This document shows, piece after piece, positions 1 to 8,711 of a stretch of 39,500 nt of DNA (the first letter of the stretch is position 1; every line of letters starts with the position of its first letter). This stretch comes from Spirochaetia bacterium. Its GTDB lineage: Bacteria; Spirochaetota; Spirochaetia; Treponematales; Breznakiellaceae. Below the pieces are notes generated by a model. The model was not told where the DNA came from. It saw only the letters and a program-made list of their open reading frames with translations, and ran no database searches. A program made the translations under genes and the position numbers. Where the stretch lies: contig BNUX01000020.1 in NCBI GenBank assembly GCA_025997675.1, positions 1-39,500 on the forward strand, read 5' to 3'.

Positions 1-161
1 GGGGGGGGGGGGGGGGGGGTAAGAACGAGATTACTTGGTACATGGTGTGATCGTACTCCCCTTACTTTTAAAACGCAAGGGGAAAACCATACCAATTTTG
101 CTGTCAAAACGCCTGTTTTTGCTGTCCTGGGAAAATTTTGCCCTAAACCCGCCGAATTAAC

Positions 162-192
162 TTGACATCCCCCCTAATCCATGAGACACTAT
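162..192 (+). promoter_or_regulatory. Possible sigma-70-type promoter
   Basis: TTGACA at 162-167 matches the -35 consensus exactly. The best -10 candidate is CACTAT at 187-192 with a 19-base spacer, which is long and weak. It would drive an RNA of about 370 nt ending at the terminator at 534-564, or a leader for the chemoreceptor gene. Confidence 0.3.
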
Positions 193-345
193 GTACAAGC
201 AGAAAAAGTTACTTTGTAGGCGCGTCCGGCTAAGAGCCGACCGGTAGCCCCCATCCTTGTGCGTAAAGGCCTCCTGGCCCCCTTTGCGTAGTACATTTTT
301 TAACAGAGCGGTAGTGGAACACCGCCGGACCTTTTACGGACCCCC

Positions 346-429
346 CTTGTAGGACATGCCCGTTAAGTTGACGGGCATGCCCGTTGACTTGTAGGGCATG
401 CCCGTTAACTTGTAGGGCATGCCCTGCAA
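346..429. repeat. Four tandem 21-bp units with palindromic core
   Basis: Units lie at 346-366, 367-387, 388-408 and 409-429. The core GGGCATGCCC is a perfect palindrome in units 2-4 (373-382, 394-403, 415-424) and carries one change in unit 1. Core centres are exactly 21 bp apart, about two helical turns. The spacers resemble GTTAACTTGTA. It is not a CRISPR array because the units are short and there are no unique spacers. Confidence 0.8.
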
Positions 430-533
430 CGGAGATCCCCCCGGTTTACCGGCGACGGGCCTTTCCATGAACCCGACGGATCACCCGGGACCCTGGGGCA
501 CCATCGTGGAGACGATAGTGACCTGAGAGCTGG

Positions 534-564
534 AACCTCCCGGCCTAGCGGCGGGAGGTTTTTT
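534..564 (+). terminator. Rho-independent terminator upstream of the chemoreceptor gene
   Basis: AACCTCCCG (534-542) pairs with CGGGAGGTT (552-560) across a 9-base loop and runs into a six-T tract (559-564). It ends 28 bases before the ATG at 593. No room for a full promoter remains between it and the gene, so it either ends an upstream RNA or acts as an attenuator for the chemoreceptor gene. Confidence 0.8.
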
Positions 565-592
565 ATAGTATGTTCTATAAAGGGGTGGTTTT

Positions 593-3286
593 ATGCGGTA
601 TGTGATGGACGGTTCTTTTCTAACCGGCTGTGACCGGATCGATTCCCAACATTCACAGCTTTTTGAGGCGATAAACGGCCTGCTTGACGCGTGCGAACAT
701 GGCGCGGATAGGGACGGGCTTAAAAAAAGTCTGGATTTCCTCTCGGATTACACGATCAGGCATTTCTTTGAGGAGGAGCAGATCCTCAAAAAGAACGGTT
801 TCACCGACTTTGACAATCATCACCGGTTCCACGAAGCGTTCAAAAAAACCGTGAAGGACCTCTCCCACGAATTTATTTTGAAGGGCGCTTCCGAAAGCCT
901 TGTCACGGAAGTGGAGGACAGGATAGGGGGCTGGCTCACCGGGCACATCAAGGGCCAGGACTTCCGCTGGACAAAAGAACTCCGGGAAAAAACGCCGGAG
1001 CTGTTTACGCATACCTTCAAAGCCCCCGAGGTAAAAACCGCCGCGCCGCCTCCCGTGAAAACCGCCCCTGCCCCGCATGGCAAAATAGGCGCAGGCGTAA
1101 CAAGTATACGGTACAAAATATTTTCCCTCATCCTTATCCTGTCTTTGGCTTCCTTTGTCGCCTTCGGCATATTCGTTTTTAACGGGGCGCAAATGCAGAA
1201 AATATCCCGCAGCGTTACCGAGCTATACGACGAAGCGCTTGCAGCGGGTTCCTTCGAACAGTTCAACGGCTTCCTAAACTCGATAGAGGCGAGTTCCGGC
1301 ATTTCCCAAAACCTGGGTGAAACCTTTTATATGTTGAAGGACACCTTAAGCCGGCAGGAACTTGCCCTGGCAATGGAAACCGAATACCACCGGGCCTTTG
1401 CCCGGGAGCCCTCCCTTTTGGGCGGCGGCGCGTTTTATGAGCCCTATGCCTTCTACCCCGGCGTGTACGATTTCCATTACTTTGCCAGCAAGGACGTAAC
1501 TTCAGAGGGAAAATGGGTCGGCGATGAGTGGGCGTGGGATGTGGAAACCTATGAGGAGGGCTGGTACCAAATCGCCCTTCCCAAAGGCTGGAACCCTTCG
1601 ATTCCCCGGGAGCGCCGCTATTACTGGAGTGAGCTTTATGTGGACACCTCGGTAGATGCGTTGATGGTTTCCGTGTGCCTGCCAATGTATAACGGCGCAA
1701 AGACTATTGTCGGCGTTGCCACCGTTGATGTGTCCCTGTCAACCCTGCAAAACATGGTATCTTCCTTCCAACTGCCCACCCCCTCGACGCAGGCTGCCGG
1801 TTTTTCTACTATTAACAACGCCACGTTTGCCATCAGCGGCAGCAAGGATACCGGCATTGTTCCGTACCCGAAGGACAGCTGGCTTGATGAATTGACACAG
1901 CTCAAGCCGGGTGGGCAATTCAATAAGCCCCAATTTATGCTGGACGGGGAAAGTTATACCCTAACCGCGTCGGTTCACGAGTCGGGCATAGGGCTTGCGA
2001 TGCTGATTCCCAACGCGGAGAAGTTCCGGGCGGTCGATGCCCTGCAAAACTTTAACCATATTGCCGCCATAGCGATTGTGCTGGTAATGATAGCCATCAT
2101 CCTCGTGGTTGTTTTTGCCCTTTCCCGCTGGATAGTCCGCCCCGTAAGGCAGGCTTTCCTCGTATTTGAAACCCTGGCAAAAGGCGACCTGACCCAGAGC
2201 ATCAGCGCAAAAGGCAATGACGAACTTGCCCACATGATGGTTATGCTTGGGCAGACCCAGGAAGGAATAAAAAGCCTTATCACGGCAATCGGCGAAAAAG
2301 CCCGCGCCCTTGCGGCAGTCGGGACGGAGCTTCTGAATATGATGAGCGATTCGGCGGCGGTGATAGGCAGGATAAACGCCGGCACCCGGGATATGAAGTT
2401 GAAATCCGCGAATCAGGCCGAGGGCGTTGTAAAGACCAACGCGACCATGGGGCAGGTCATCGTCAACATTGAAAACCTCAACGGCCACATTGAACAACAG
2501 GCGGAAAGCATTTCCAAATCTTCCGCGTCTATCGAACAGATGATTGCCAACATCACCTCAATTACGGCGAGCCTTACCCGGAACGAGCAGGACCTGCAGC
2601 GTCTCCGAGAGGCTTCGGCCCAGGGGAACAGCGCCCTGCAAAAGGTGTCCGCGGACATCCAGGAGGTTTCGAAAGAATCGGAGCGTCTGCTTGAGATCAA
2701 CAAGGTCATTCAGAACATCGCAAGCAAGACCAACCTTTTGGCGATGAACGCCGCCATTGAGGCCGCCCACGCGGGGGATGTGGGGCGGGGATTCGCGGTG
2801 GTTGCCGACGAGATCCGCAAACTTGCCGAGTCCTCAAGCGAACAGGCAAAGACCGTTTCCGCAGTTTTGAAGAACATAAAGGACGCGCTCGGCGGGATAG
2901 GCGCCAGGGCCCTGGCGAGCCTGAAACAGTTCGAGGATATCGACACCGGCTTTGTTACCGTCTCCGCCCAACAGATGCAGATCAGGAGCGCGATGGAACA
3001 GCAGGACGCAGGCAACAAGGAGATACTTCGGGCAATGGAGATATCAAACGAAATTACCCGGAATGTCCGGGACAACTCGGCGGAGATTCAGAGCGGCAGC
3101 CGGGAAATTGTCGGTGAAGCCCGGAACCTCGAAACCCTGACCGGCGAAGTGACCAACTCGATTAACGAAATCGCCTCGGGCATTGACGACATCAACAGCA
3201 CCATAGAGCGCACCGGTGAGATCAGCCGGACGAACAACCGGGATATCGAGGAACTTTTGCAGGAGATCGGCAAGTTCAGGATTTGA
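593..3286 (+). CDS. Methyl-accepting chemotaxis protein with N-terminal hemerythrin domain
   Basis: This 897-residue chemoreceptor should signal to CheA/CheW at the inner membrane. Residues 1-130 form a bacteriohemerythrin domain with all seven di-iron ligands in order: His20, His57, Glu61, His76, His80, His118 and Asp123. A proline-rich linker leads to a first membrane segment (about 176-198). A large extracytoplasmic region (about 200-490), probably dCache-like with aromatic YxxW patterns, is followed by a second membrane segment (about 493-513). A HAMP domain and a methyl-accepting signalling domain follow, with the conserved hairpin tip ([15 protein letters not shown]) near 710-725. Hemerythrin domains bind O2 at a di-iron site, so the receptor could combine cytoplasmic O2 sensing with an external ligand. 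The start is supported by AAAGGGG upstream of ATG 593. A terminator lies just upstream. Confidence 0.93.
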   Translation: MRYVMDGSFLTGCDRIDSQHSQLFEAINGLLDACEHGADRDGLKKSLDFLSDYTIRHFFEEEQILKKNGFTDFDNHHRFHEAFKKTVKDLSHEFILKGASESLVTEVEDRIGGWLTGHIKGQDFRWTKELREKTPELFTHTFKAPEVKTAAPPPVKTAPAPHGKIGAGVTSIRYKIFSLILILSLASFVAFGIFVFNGAQMQKISRSVTELYDEALAAGSFEQFNGFLNSIEASSGISQNLGETFYMLKDTLSRQELALAMETEYHRAFAREPSLLGGGAFYEPYAFYPGVYDFHYFASKDVTSEGKWVGDEWAWDVETYEEGWYQIALPKGWNPSIPRERRYYWSELYVDTSVDALMVSVCLPMYNGAKTIVGVATVDVSLSTLQNMVSSFQLPTPSTQAAGFSTINNATFAISGSKDTGIVPYPKDSWLDELTQLKPGGQFNKPQFMLDGESYTLTASVHESGIGLAMLIPNAEKFRAVDALQNFNHIAAIAIVLVMIAIILVVVFALSRWIVRPVRQAFLVFETLAKGDLTQSISAKGNDELAHMMVMLGQTQEGIKSLITAIGEKARALAAVGTELLNMMSDSAAVIGRINAGTRDMKLKSANQAEGVVKTNATMGQVIVNIENLNGHIEQQAESISKSSASIEQMIANITSITASLTRNEQDLQRLREASAQGNSALQKVSADIQEVSKESERLLEINKVIQNIASKTNLLAMNAAIEAAHAGDVGRGFAVVADEIRKLAESSSEQAKTVSAVLKNIKDALGGIGARALASLKQFEDIDTGFVTVSAQQMQIRSAMEQQDAGNKEILRAMEISNEITRNVRDNSAEIQSGSREIVGEARNLETLTGEVTNSINEIASGIDDINSTIERTGEISRTNNRDIEELLQEIGKFRI

Positions 3287-3307
3287 GGTGATTGGTGAAA
3301 AAAAGGC

Positions 3308-3344
3308 TTGACATATTGTACTAGGTCTATTATGATTGTACTAG
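3308..3344 (+). promoter_or_regulatory. Strong promoter with direct-repeat operator for the GntR operon
   Basis: TTGACA (3308-3313), a 17-base spacer and TATGAT (3331-3336) form a near-consensus promoter. ATTGTACTAG occurs twice, at 3315-3324 in the spacer and at 3335-3344 overlapping the -10 box, exactly 20 bp apart. A repressor bound here would block RNA polymerase. The obvious candidate is the GntR protein encoded immediately downstream. The predicted transcription start (about 3343-3345) coincides with the start codon. Confidence 0.75.
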
Positions 3345-3737
3345 ATGAATATGACAATAGCAAAAACGCCGGAAAACATCAATTTTTCCCTGGATAACGG
3401 CAGCGGCGTACCGGTGTACCGGCAGATTATCAACCAGATTGAAAACGCGGTGGTATCCGGGCGTATGGCGGTGGGAGACCGCCTGCCCACCATCCGCTCC
3501 CTGGCGGTGAGCCTCAAAATTAACCCCAACACCATAGCCAAGGCGTATAACGAACTGGAAATCCGCGGGATTGTGCAGACCCAGGTGGGGAGCGGCACCT
3601 ACATTGCCGACAAAAAGCCGGATGTCGCCGATGCACGGCAAAAAAGGCTCCGGGAGGCGGCGGAACGGTTTTTGCAAGAGGCGGGGGAGCTGGGCGCCGG
3701 ACGAGAGGAACTTATCAAGTTACTGGAGGATATATGA
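3345..3737 (+). CDS. GntR-family transcriptional regulator, YtrA subfamily
   Basis: This 130-residue protein has an N-terminal winged helix-turn-helix (about 17-85) containing the typical GntR stretch GDRLPTIRSLAVSL and the segment NPNTIAKAYNELE. A short helical tail (about 90-130) follows. YtrA-type members are small and usually sit first in operons for ABC transporters, acting as autorepressors. That fits here: the gene has its own strong promoter with a repeated 10-mer and is followed by an SPFH protein and ABC transporter genes. No Shine-Dalgarno sequence precedes ATG 3345, and the predicted transcript begins at or next to it, so the mRNA may be leaderless. An in-frame ATG at 3351 is an alternative. 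The stop overlaps the next start. Confidence 0.9.
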   Translation: MNMTIAKTPENINFSLDNGSGVPVYRQIINQIENAVVSGRMAVGDRLPTIRSLAVSLKINPNTIAKAYNELEIRGIVQTQVGSGTYIADKKPDVADARQKRLREAAERFLQEAGELGAGREELIKLLEDI

Positions 3738-4678
3738 GAATTGCAAAGGCGAATGAAACGGGGTATGTGAAAAATGTACACGGCGGGAAGCGCCGGGCAT
3801 ACGCATCGCTTATCGGGTACACCCTGTTTTGGTGTACGGTGTGTTGGGCGGCGGTTTATTACGGCGGGTTTGTTCCGTGGCTCCCCGGGATTTCCGGTGT
3901 CACCGTTGCGCCGTTCATTTTGTCGCTGCTGTTAATCGGCATACGCAAAGCGAATGAGTGGGAGCGCGCCGTGGTACTGCGCCTGGGGAAGTTCAAAGCG
4001 ATACGGGGGCCGGGGCTTTATTTTGCCGCGCCCTTTATTGATCGTGTTGCAAAGACCATCGACATACGGATTCGGGTAACGGATTTTTCGGCCCAGGAAA
4101 CCCTCACCCTGGATTCGGTTACGGTAACGGTTGACGCGCTGTGTTTTTGGCTTATCTGGGACCCGGAAAAGGCGGTGCTGGAACTGGAGGACTACGAGGA
4201 CGCCGTGATTCTGTCGTCAAAGACCGCGCTGCGTAACGCCATATCGAGCCATGACTTAACAACCTTTTTGCATCGCGGCGATATTATTGAAGGCGAAATA
4301 CAGACCCAGGTTGACAAAAAAACGACCGAGTGGGGTATTACCGTTCAGCATATCGAAATAACCGATATACAGATCCCCGAATCATTGCAGGATTCACTTT
4401 CGCGGCTTGCCGTTGCGGAACGTGAAAAGAAAAGCCGCATCCTCCTGGCGGAAGCGGAAATCGAAGTCGCTAAGAAACTGGAAGAGGCGGTTCAAATTTA
4501 TTCAAAGAACGAACCGGCGATGAAGTTGAAAATACTTTCTATTTTGAACGAAGGCTTAAAGGCCGGGAACTCAATGATGCTCGTACCAAGCTCAATCACG
4601 GAAAAATTGCAGGGTACCGATATTTTTGGTTTGGCGGCGTTGAACGAAATTAAACGCGGAAAGGAGGAGACAAAATGA
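3734..4678 (+). CDS. SPFH/Band 7 (slipin/stomatin-like) membrane protein
   Basis: This 314-residue protein has two hydrophobic segments near its N-terminus (about 24-44 and 57-71). An SPFH/Band 7 domain follows (about 72-230), with the characteristic ERAVVLRLGKF and RGPGLYFAAPFID stretches. The C-terminus is a helical, Ala/Glu-rich segment. Family members oligomerise on the inner face of membranes, scaffold microdomains and modulate membrane proteases or transporters. Here it sits between a YtrA-type regulator and ABC transporter genes, so a role in organising that transporter is a reasonable inference. ATG 3734 overlaps the regulator's stop codon and is preceded by GGAGG at 3725-3729. It overlaps the ATPase gene by four bases, indicating translational coupling. 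Confidence 0.88.
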   Translation: MRIAKANETGYVKNVHGGKRRAYASLIGYTLFWCTVCWAAVYYGGFVPWLPGISGVTVAPFILSLLLIGIRKANEWERAVVLRLGKFKAIRGPGLYFAAPFIDRVAKTIDIRIRVTDFSAQETLTLDSVTVTVDALCFWLIWDPEKAVLELEDYEDAVILSSKTALRNAISSHDLTTFLHRGDIIEGEIQTQVDKKTTEWGITVQHIEITDIQIPESLQDSLSRLAVAEREKKSRILLAEAEIEVAKKLEEAVQIYSKNEPAMKLKILSILNEGLKAGNSMMLVPSSITEKLQGTDIFGLAALNEIKRGKEETK

Positions 4679-5358
4679 AGGTGATAGAAGCATTCAATGT
4701 GGTGAAAGATTACGGGTTGAACGGGACGACGGTACACGCCCTCTGCGGGATAAACCTTGCGTTTGAAGCGGGGGAGTTTGCGGCGATTGCCGGGCCGTCG
4801 GGGAGCGGGAAGTCTACGTTCCTCCATTTGGTTGGCTGCCTTGATACGGTTACGTCGGGGAATATCGCCATCGCCGGCAGCATTGTTTCCGCGATATCGA
4901 AGACGCAGCTGGCCCTGCTCCGGCGGAACAGCATCGGCTTTATTTTCCAGGCCTACAACCTGATCCCCGTGCTGAGCTGCATCGAAAACGTGAGCTTTCC
5001 CTTAACGCTGCTCGGCGTGGACAAACACGAAGCGCGGGAACGCAGCCTTAAGGCACTTGCCGAGGTGGGCCTTGAGGGCATGGAAAACCGGCGGCCCAAG
5101 GAGATGAGTGGCGGTCAGCAGCAGCGGGTGGCCATAGCCCGCGCCCTGGTCAAGGAACCGGCGCTGATCCTCGCCGACGAACCGACGGCAAATCTTGACT
5201 CGAAGACGGGGCGTGAAATACTTGAGCTGATGCTCCGGCTGAACGGAAGCGCCGGAACCACCTTCATCTTTTCGACCCACGATACAATGGTGATGGAGTT
5301 CGCCCGCCGCATCGTGCATATCCGTGACGGGCAGGTTGAGCGCGAGGAGCTAAAATGA
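4675..5358 (+). CDS. ABC transporter ATP-binding protein, LolD/MacB type
   Basis: This 227-residue nucleotide-binding subunit has Walker A GPSGSGKST (40-48), Q-loop FQAYNL (91-96), signature MSGGQQQR (144-151), Walker B LILADEP (164-170) and the H-loop His202. The sequence belongs to the LolD/MacB/FtsE group that powers FtsX-type permeases, which act mechanically on periplasmic or membrane substrates. The next two genes are such permeases. All catalytic residues are present. It overlaps both the SPFH gene and the first permease gene by four bases. Confidence 0.93.
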   Translation: MKVIEAFNVVKDYGLNGTTVHALCGINLAFEAGEFAAIAGPSGSGKSTFLHLVGCLDTVTSGNIAIAGSIVSAISKTQLALLRRNSIGFIFQAYNLIPVLSCIENVSFPLTLLGVDKHEARERSLKALAEVGLEGMENRRPKEMSGGQQQRVAIARALVKEPALILADEPTANLDSKTGREILELMLRLNGSAGTTFIFSTHDTMVMEFARRIVHIRDGQVEREELK

Positions 5359-6665
5359 TAGCAATAGCAGGTATTATCCAGTTGAAGCGCATTGCTTTCC
5401 GTAATTTGGCGCGTCACCGGGTCAAGACCATCCTGACCTGTACCGCCATTATGGTAAGCGTGGCCATGTACATCTTTGTTGACGGCTGGCTCGCCGGCAT
5501 GAACATTGAGTCGAAACGGAACATTGTAAGCTACGAAATGGGCGCGGCAAAATTACAGGCCCGCGCCTACATCGACAAGCTTGACGAAAAGCCGATGTAC
5601 GAAAACTTTGCGGGCTGGGAAACGTATGCCGCCGCCCTCGACGCCGCCGGTTACGACAGCGCCCCCCGTTTTGTTTTTAGTGGTACGCTGTTCTCGGAGA
5701 CCGGTTCGGCGCCGATTGAGTTTAACGCTATTGATCCGGGGGCAGACGCATCGTTACTGCGTTATGCCGGTTGGGTGGAGCAGGGACGCTTCATTAACAG
5801 TGGCGCCTTCGAAATTGTCCTTGGCGCGGAGACGGCGAAAAAGCTCCACGTCGGCGGCCCCGGCGACAACAACGACGTGCGCATCTCCACGGTGATTGAC
5901 GTAAAAGATGAAGGCGGGACCGTGCGGCATGTGTACCAGATTATTGATGCGGTGGTTGTCGGCACGATTAATTCACCCAACCCGAAAAACAACAATAATT
6001 GCGCGTGGATACCCCTTGACGTGCTGCAGGACGACGCAGGGATGATGCTCGACGGTCACGTCACCGAATTACTGATACGCGCTAAAAACGCCGATGATTC
6101 AGCCGTTCCCGGTCCATTTGAGTCGCCGCAAACGATTGCCGCTACCGTAACCCTGCCGCCGGAGTTGGGCATCTTTGGCTGGGAAACCTACAGTGCCGAT
6201 TACCTGGCAGCCGCCGCAGGGGACAACTGGAGTACGCGCATCATGGTAATCATCCTGTTCATCCTTTCGTTCCTCGGCATTGCGAACACGATGCTGTTGG
6301 CGATACTGGAACGCACAAAGGAAATCGGCATGATGCGCGCCCAGGGGATGACCGACGGCCAGCTTGTCTTTACCTATATGATTGAGGCCGGTATGGTAGG
6401 CCTTTTCGGCGCGGCCCTGGGCGTCATCATTGGGTGCCTCATCAATATACCGATGGTGAAGTACGGTATCGACTTTTCAAAGATGATGGGGTCGATGGAC
6501 GGCAACATAGGCTACCGTGTCAACGGCGTTTTCCGTTCGGCGTGGAATGTTCCGGTTATTATCGGTACGGGTATCATCGCGATGTTACTATCATCGGTAA
6601 CGGCATTTTTCCCCACCCGGCGTGCGCTCAAAATGCCAATCACCGAAAGCCTGCGGTTTGAATGA
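5355..6665 (+). CDS. FtsX/MacB-family ABC transporter permease (first of two)
   Basis: This 436-residue permease has one N-terminal membrane helix (about 25-48) and a large periplasmic domain (about 50-290). Three C-terminal helices follow (about 294-318, 340-370, 395-420). The coupling stretch ERTKEIGMMRAQGM after the second helix is typical of LolC/LolE/MacB-type permeases and contacts the ATPase. It pairs with the second permease 13 bp downstream, giving a probable heterodimer as in LolCE. The substrate is unknown. The neighbouring LolA-like protein suggests a lipoprotein or other lipid-bearing cargo (inference). Start ATG 5355 overlaps the ATPase stop. Confidence 0.9.
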   Translation: MIAIAGIIQLKRIAFRNLARHRVKTILTCTAIMVSVAMYIFVDGWLAGMNIESKRNIVSYEMGAAKLQARAYIDKLDEKPMYENFAGWETYAAALDAAGYDSAPRFVFSGTLFSETGSAPIEFNAIDPGADASLLRYAGWVEQGRFINSGAFEIVLGAETAKKLHVGGPGDNNDVRISTVIDVKDEGGTVRHVYQIIDAVVVGTINSPNPKNNNNCAWIPLDVLQDDAGMMLDGHVTELLIRAKNADDSAVPGPFESPQTIAATVTLPPELGIFGWETYSADYLAAAAGDNWSTRIMVIILFILSFLGIANTMLLAILERTKEIGMMRAQGMTDGQLVFTYMIEAGMVGLFGAALGVIIGCLINIPMVKYGIDFSKMMGSMDGNIGYRVNGVFRSAWNVPVIIGTGIIAMLLSSVTAFFPTRRALKMPITESLRFE

Positions 6666-6677
6666 GGAGGAGGTACC

Positions 6678-7937
6678 ATGAAGTCAAGTAGTTTTTCTAC
6701 ATTAGTTACTATCGCATGGCGGAATATTAGGCGGAATGCGCGGCGTACATCGCTCTGCATTGTAGCCGTTGCCATTGCGGTGTTTTTTACCATCGTGATG
6801 CAATCAATGACGACCGGCATGATGGCGGGTATGGAAAACGTAGTCCAGGTGTTTGATACGGGGCACGTCAGCATTGCCTCTGCGGACTTCGAGGCGGAGA
6901 AGGAATACTCCCCCGCGCAGTATCCCGTTGCCGGCGGCCGCAGCGCCGCAGAATTAACCCAGGCGATTAAGGCCCTGCCGGGTGTGCGCGCCGTGTTCCC
7001 CCGCATCACCGTCTACGCGACGCTGCAGGACAGCACGAAAAAACACGCTCTACTCTGGGGGCTCGACATCGACGGCGAGACGGCGGCGAACAACTTTAAC
7101 ATGACCGATAAATCAAACGGTCTTGTCGAAGGACGTTTCCCGGCGCCGGGCACGAACGAATGCGCCGTGGGGACGGTTTTTGCCAAAAAGACCGGTCTCG
7201 GTATCGGTGACAGGATCCCGCTCAAAACGGTGTCCGCCCAGTTTTCCGACAAGATGTGGGCGCCTCTAATCACCGGCATCTACGAGTTTGATTACCAGAA
7301 ATACGACGAAGACACGATACTTGTTGACTTTGACCGGCTGCAGCGTCTGCTCGTCTTAGGGGATGCAACGCAGCAACTCTACATTTTTGCCGATACGGCA
7401 GCCCGGAGCGAAACCCTTGCCAAAGAACTGACAAGCATATTTGGTGATGATGATGTTATCCGTGATTGGCGTGATAATTATTTTGTGGCAATGATGAATC
7501 AGACCAAGGTGATTTATTACCTCGTCTACCTCGTATTCATCATCGTGGCCAGTTTCCTCATTGTGAATACCGTGGTAATGATTATCCACGAGCGTATCAA
7601 AGAAATTGGTATGATGGGCAGCCTAGGAATGACGCGGCGGGAAATAGTACAGGTGTTCTTTTTCGAGGCGCTGTTTCTCAGCATATTGGGCGCACTGGCC
7701 GGTTGTGCGGCAGGGGGGATAGTCACCTTTATCGGCTCATGGTTCCCCTTTGACTTTAACGCGATGACCGGCGGCGGCATGAAGGAATTCCCGATTTCGG
7801 GCACCATCTACCTTAACTTCTCGCCGGGCATACTTGCAGGCGGTTTTGTATTCGGCGTCGTAATTGCGTCGATTTGTACCCTGATACCATCGTTGAAAAG
7901 CGCGTTCGTCGAACCGGTCGAAGCGCTGCGAAGATAA
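6678..7937 (+). CDS. FtsX/LolE-family ABC transporter permease (second of two)
   Basis: This 419-residue protein has the same architecture as the previous gene: a helix near 24-46, a periplasmic domain (about 50-270) and three C-terminal helices (about 277-300, 322-350, 380-405). The coupling segment is ERIKEIGMMGSLGM. The N-terminal pattern WRNIRRNARRT is typical of the family. GAGGAGG stands just before ATG 6678. Together with the preceding ATPase and permease it makes a complete LolCDE-like inner-membrane complex. Confidence 0.9.
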   Translation: MKSSSFSTLVTIAWRNIRRNARRTSLCIVAVAIAVFFTIVMQSMTTGMMAGMENVVQVFDTGHVSIASADFEAEKEYSPAQYPVAGGRSAAELTQAIKALPGVRAVFPRITVYATLQDSTKKHALLWGLDIDGETAANNFNMTDKSNGLVEGRFPAPGTNECAVGTVFAKKTGLGIGDRIPLKTVSAQFSDKMWAPLITGIYEFDYQKYDEDTILVDFDRLQRLLVLGDATQQLYIFADTAARSETLAKELTSIFGDDDVIRDWRDNYFVAMMNQTKVIYYLVYLVFIIVASFLIVNTVVMIIHERIKEIGMMGSLGMTRREIVQVFFFEALFLSILGALAGCAAGGIVTFIGSWFPFDFNAMTGGGMKEFPISGTIYLNFSPGILAGGFVFGVVIASICTLIPSLKSAFVEPVEALRR

Positions 7938-7954
7938 TTTAAAGGAGGCTTTTT

Positions 7955-8698
7955 ATGAGGAAGACAGTATGTATGGTAACGGCGGTTTTTATGGTGACCG
8001 GCGCGGCGTTTGCTCAGTCTGCGCCGACAGCAGCAGAGTTACTGCGGCGGGTGGATGACAATGAGATTTATCAAACAATTGTGTACGAAGGGCAGATGGT
8101 TATTGAGTACCAGAACCGGCGCTACGTCAAAACGATGAAGGCCTGGGGGCGGGCAAACAACGACAGCTTTATCGAGTTTACCAACCGGGAGGACAGCGGG
8201 ACAAAGTACCTCAAGAAGGACGGCCGTCTCTACGTCTACTCGCCGGACACCGAGGAGGTGATGTTGATTTCCGGGCATATGCTCAAGGAAAGCATGATGG
8301 GCAGCGATATGTCCTACGAAGACACCATCGAAAACGACACCCTCACCAACCGCTACACCCCTGCTATCTCAGGCGGGGAAATGTATGCCGGCCGTGACTG
8401 CTGGGTGTTGGAACTTGCTGCGAAAAAACGCACCGAAAGTTACCCGAAACAGAAACTGTGGATTGATAAAGAGAACGGCGATGTGCTGCACACGGAACTA
8501 TTTGCCTTATCCGGCTCGAAGCTTAAGGAAATGACGCTGCTCAAAATAGAAATACTATCTGGCCGCCGGTTCCCCGTCGAATACGAAATGCGCGATATGC
8601 TGCGGAAGAACAGCAAGACCACCTTCGTAATGAACTCCGTCGTACTCGACAAACCGATACCGGACAGCGTATTCAGTATGAGAAACCTGGAAAAATAA
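7955..8698 (+). CDS. Outer-membrane lipoprotein-sorting (LolA-like) protein
   Basis: This 247-residue secreted protein has a signal peptide (about 1-20, cleavage after AFA). The mature part has the LolA/LolB-like half-barrel pattern: strands with YEGQMVIEY, then FIEFTNREDSGTKYLKK, then a YSPDTEEVMLISGHML segment. It resembles the spirochaete 'outer membrane lipoprotein-sorting protein' group. LolA-fold proteins carry acylated cargo across the periplasm in a hydrophobic cavity. Its place directly after the FtsX permeases suggests it takes cargo from that complex and passes it to the outer-membrane protein encoded next. AAAGGAGG precedes ATG 7955. Confidence 0.85.
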   Translation: MRKTVCMVTAVFMVTGAAFAQSAPTAAELLRRVDDNEIYQTIVYEGQMVIEYQNRRYVKTMKAWGRANNDSFIEFTNREDSGTKYLKKDGRLYVYSPDTEEVMLISGHMLKESMMGSDMSYEDTIENDTLTNRYTPAISGGEMYAGRDCWVLELAAKKRTESYPKQKLWIDKENGDVLHTELFALSGSKLKEMTLLKIEILSGRRFPVEYEMRDMLRKNSKTTFVMNSVVLDKPIPDSVFSMRNLEK

Positions 8699-8711
8699 GG
8701 GGTGACCATAT

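Larger units (their letters stand above)
1..592. other. Gene-free leader region at the contig edge
   Basis: No convincing reading frame is present in this stretch. It begins with 19 consecutive G, probably a sequencing or contig-end artefact. It contains a possible promoter (162-192), a hairpin at 227-239, a larger hairpin at about 260-290 followed by six T, a hairpin at 308-325, four 21-bp palindromic repeats (346-429), a small hairpin around 493-506 and a strong intrinsic terminator (534-564). The chain of hairpins ending in a terminator suggests a non-coding RNA or a transcribed leader. I could not match it to 5S rRNA, RNase P RNA, tmRNA, SRP RNA or a riboswitch class. Confidence 0.6.

Noticed and set aside
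346..429. CRISPR array
   Set aside because: Units are only 21 bp, the variable parts are not unique spacers, and no cas gene is present. The same applies to 19228-19405.
440..565. Known RNA gene (5S rRNA, SRP RNA, tmRNA, RNase P RNA or a tRNA)
   Set aside because: The conserved boxes of these RNAs could not be found. Only hairpins and a terminator are clear.
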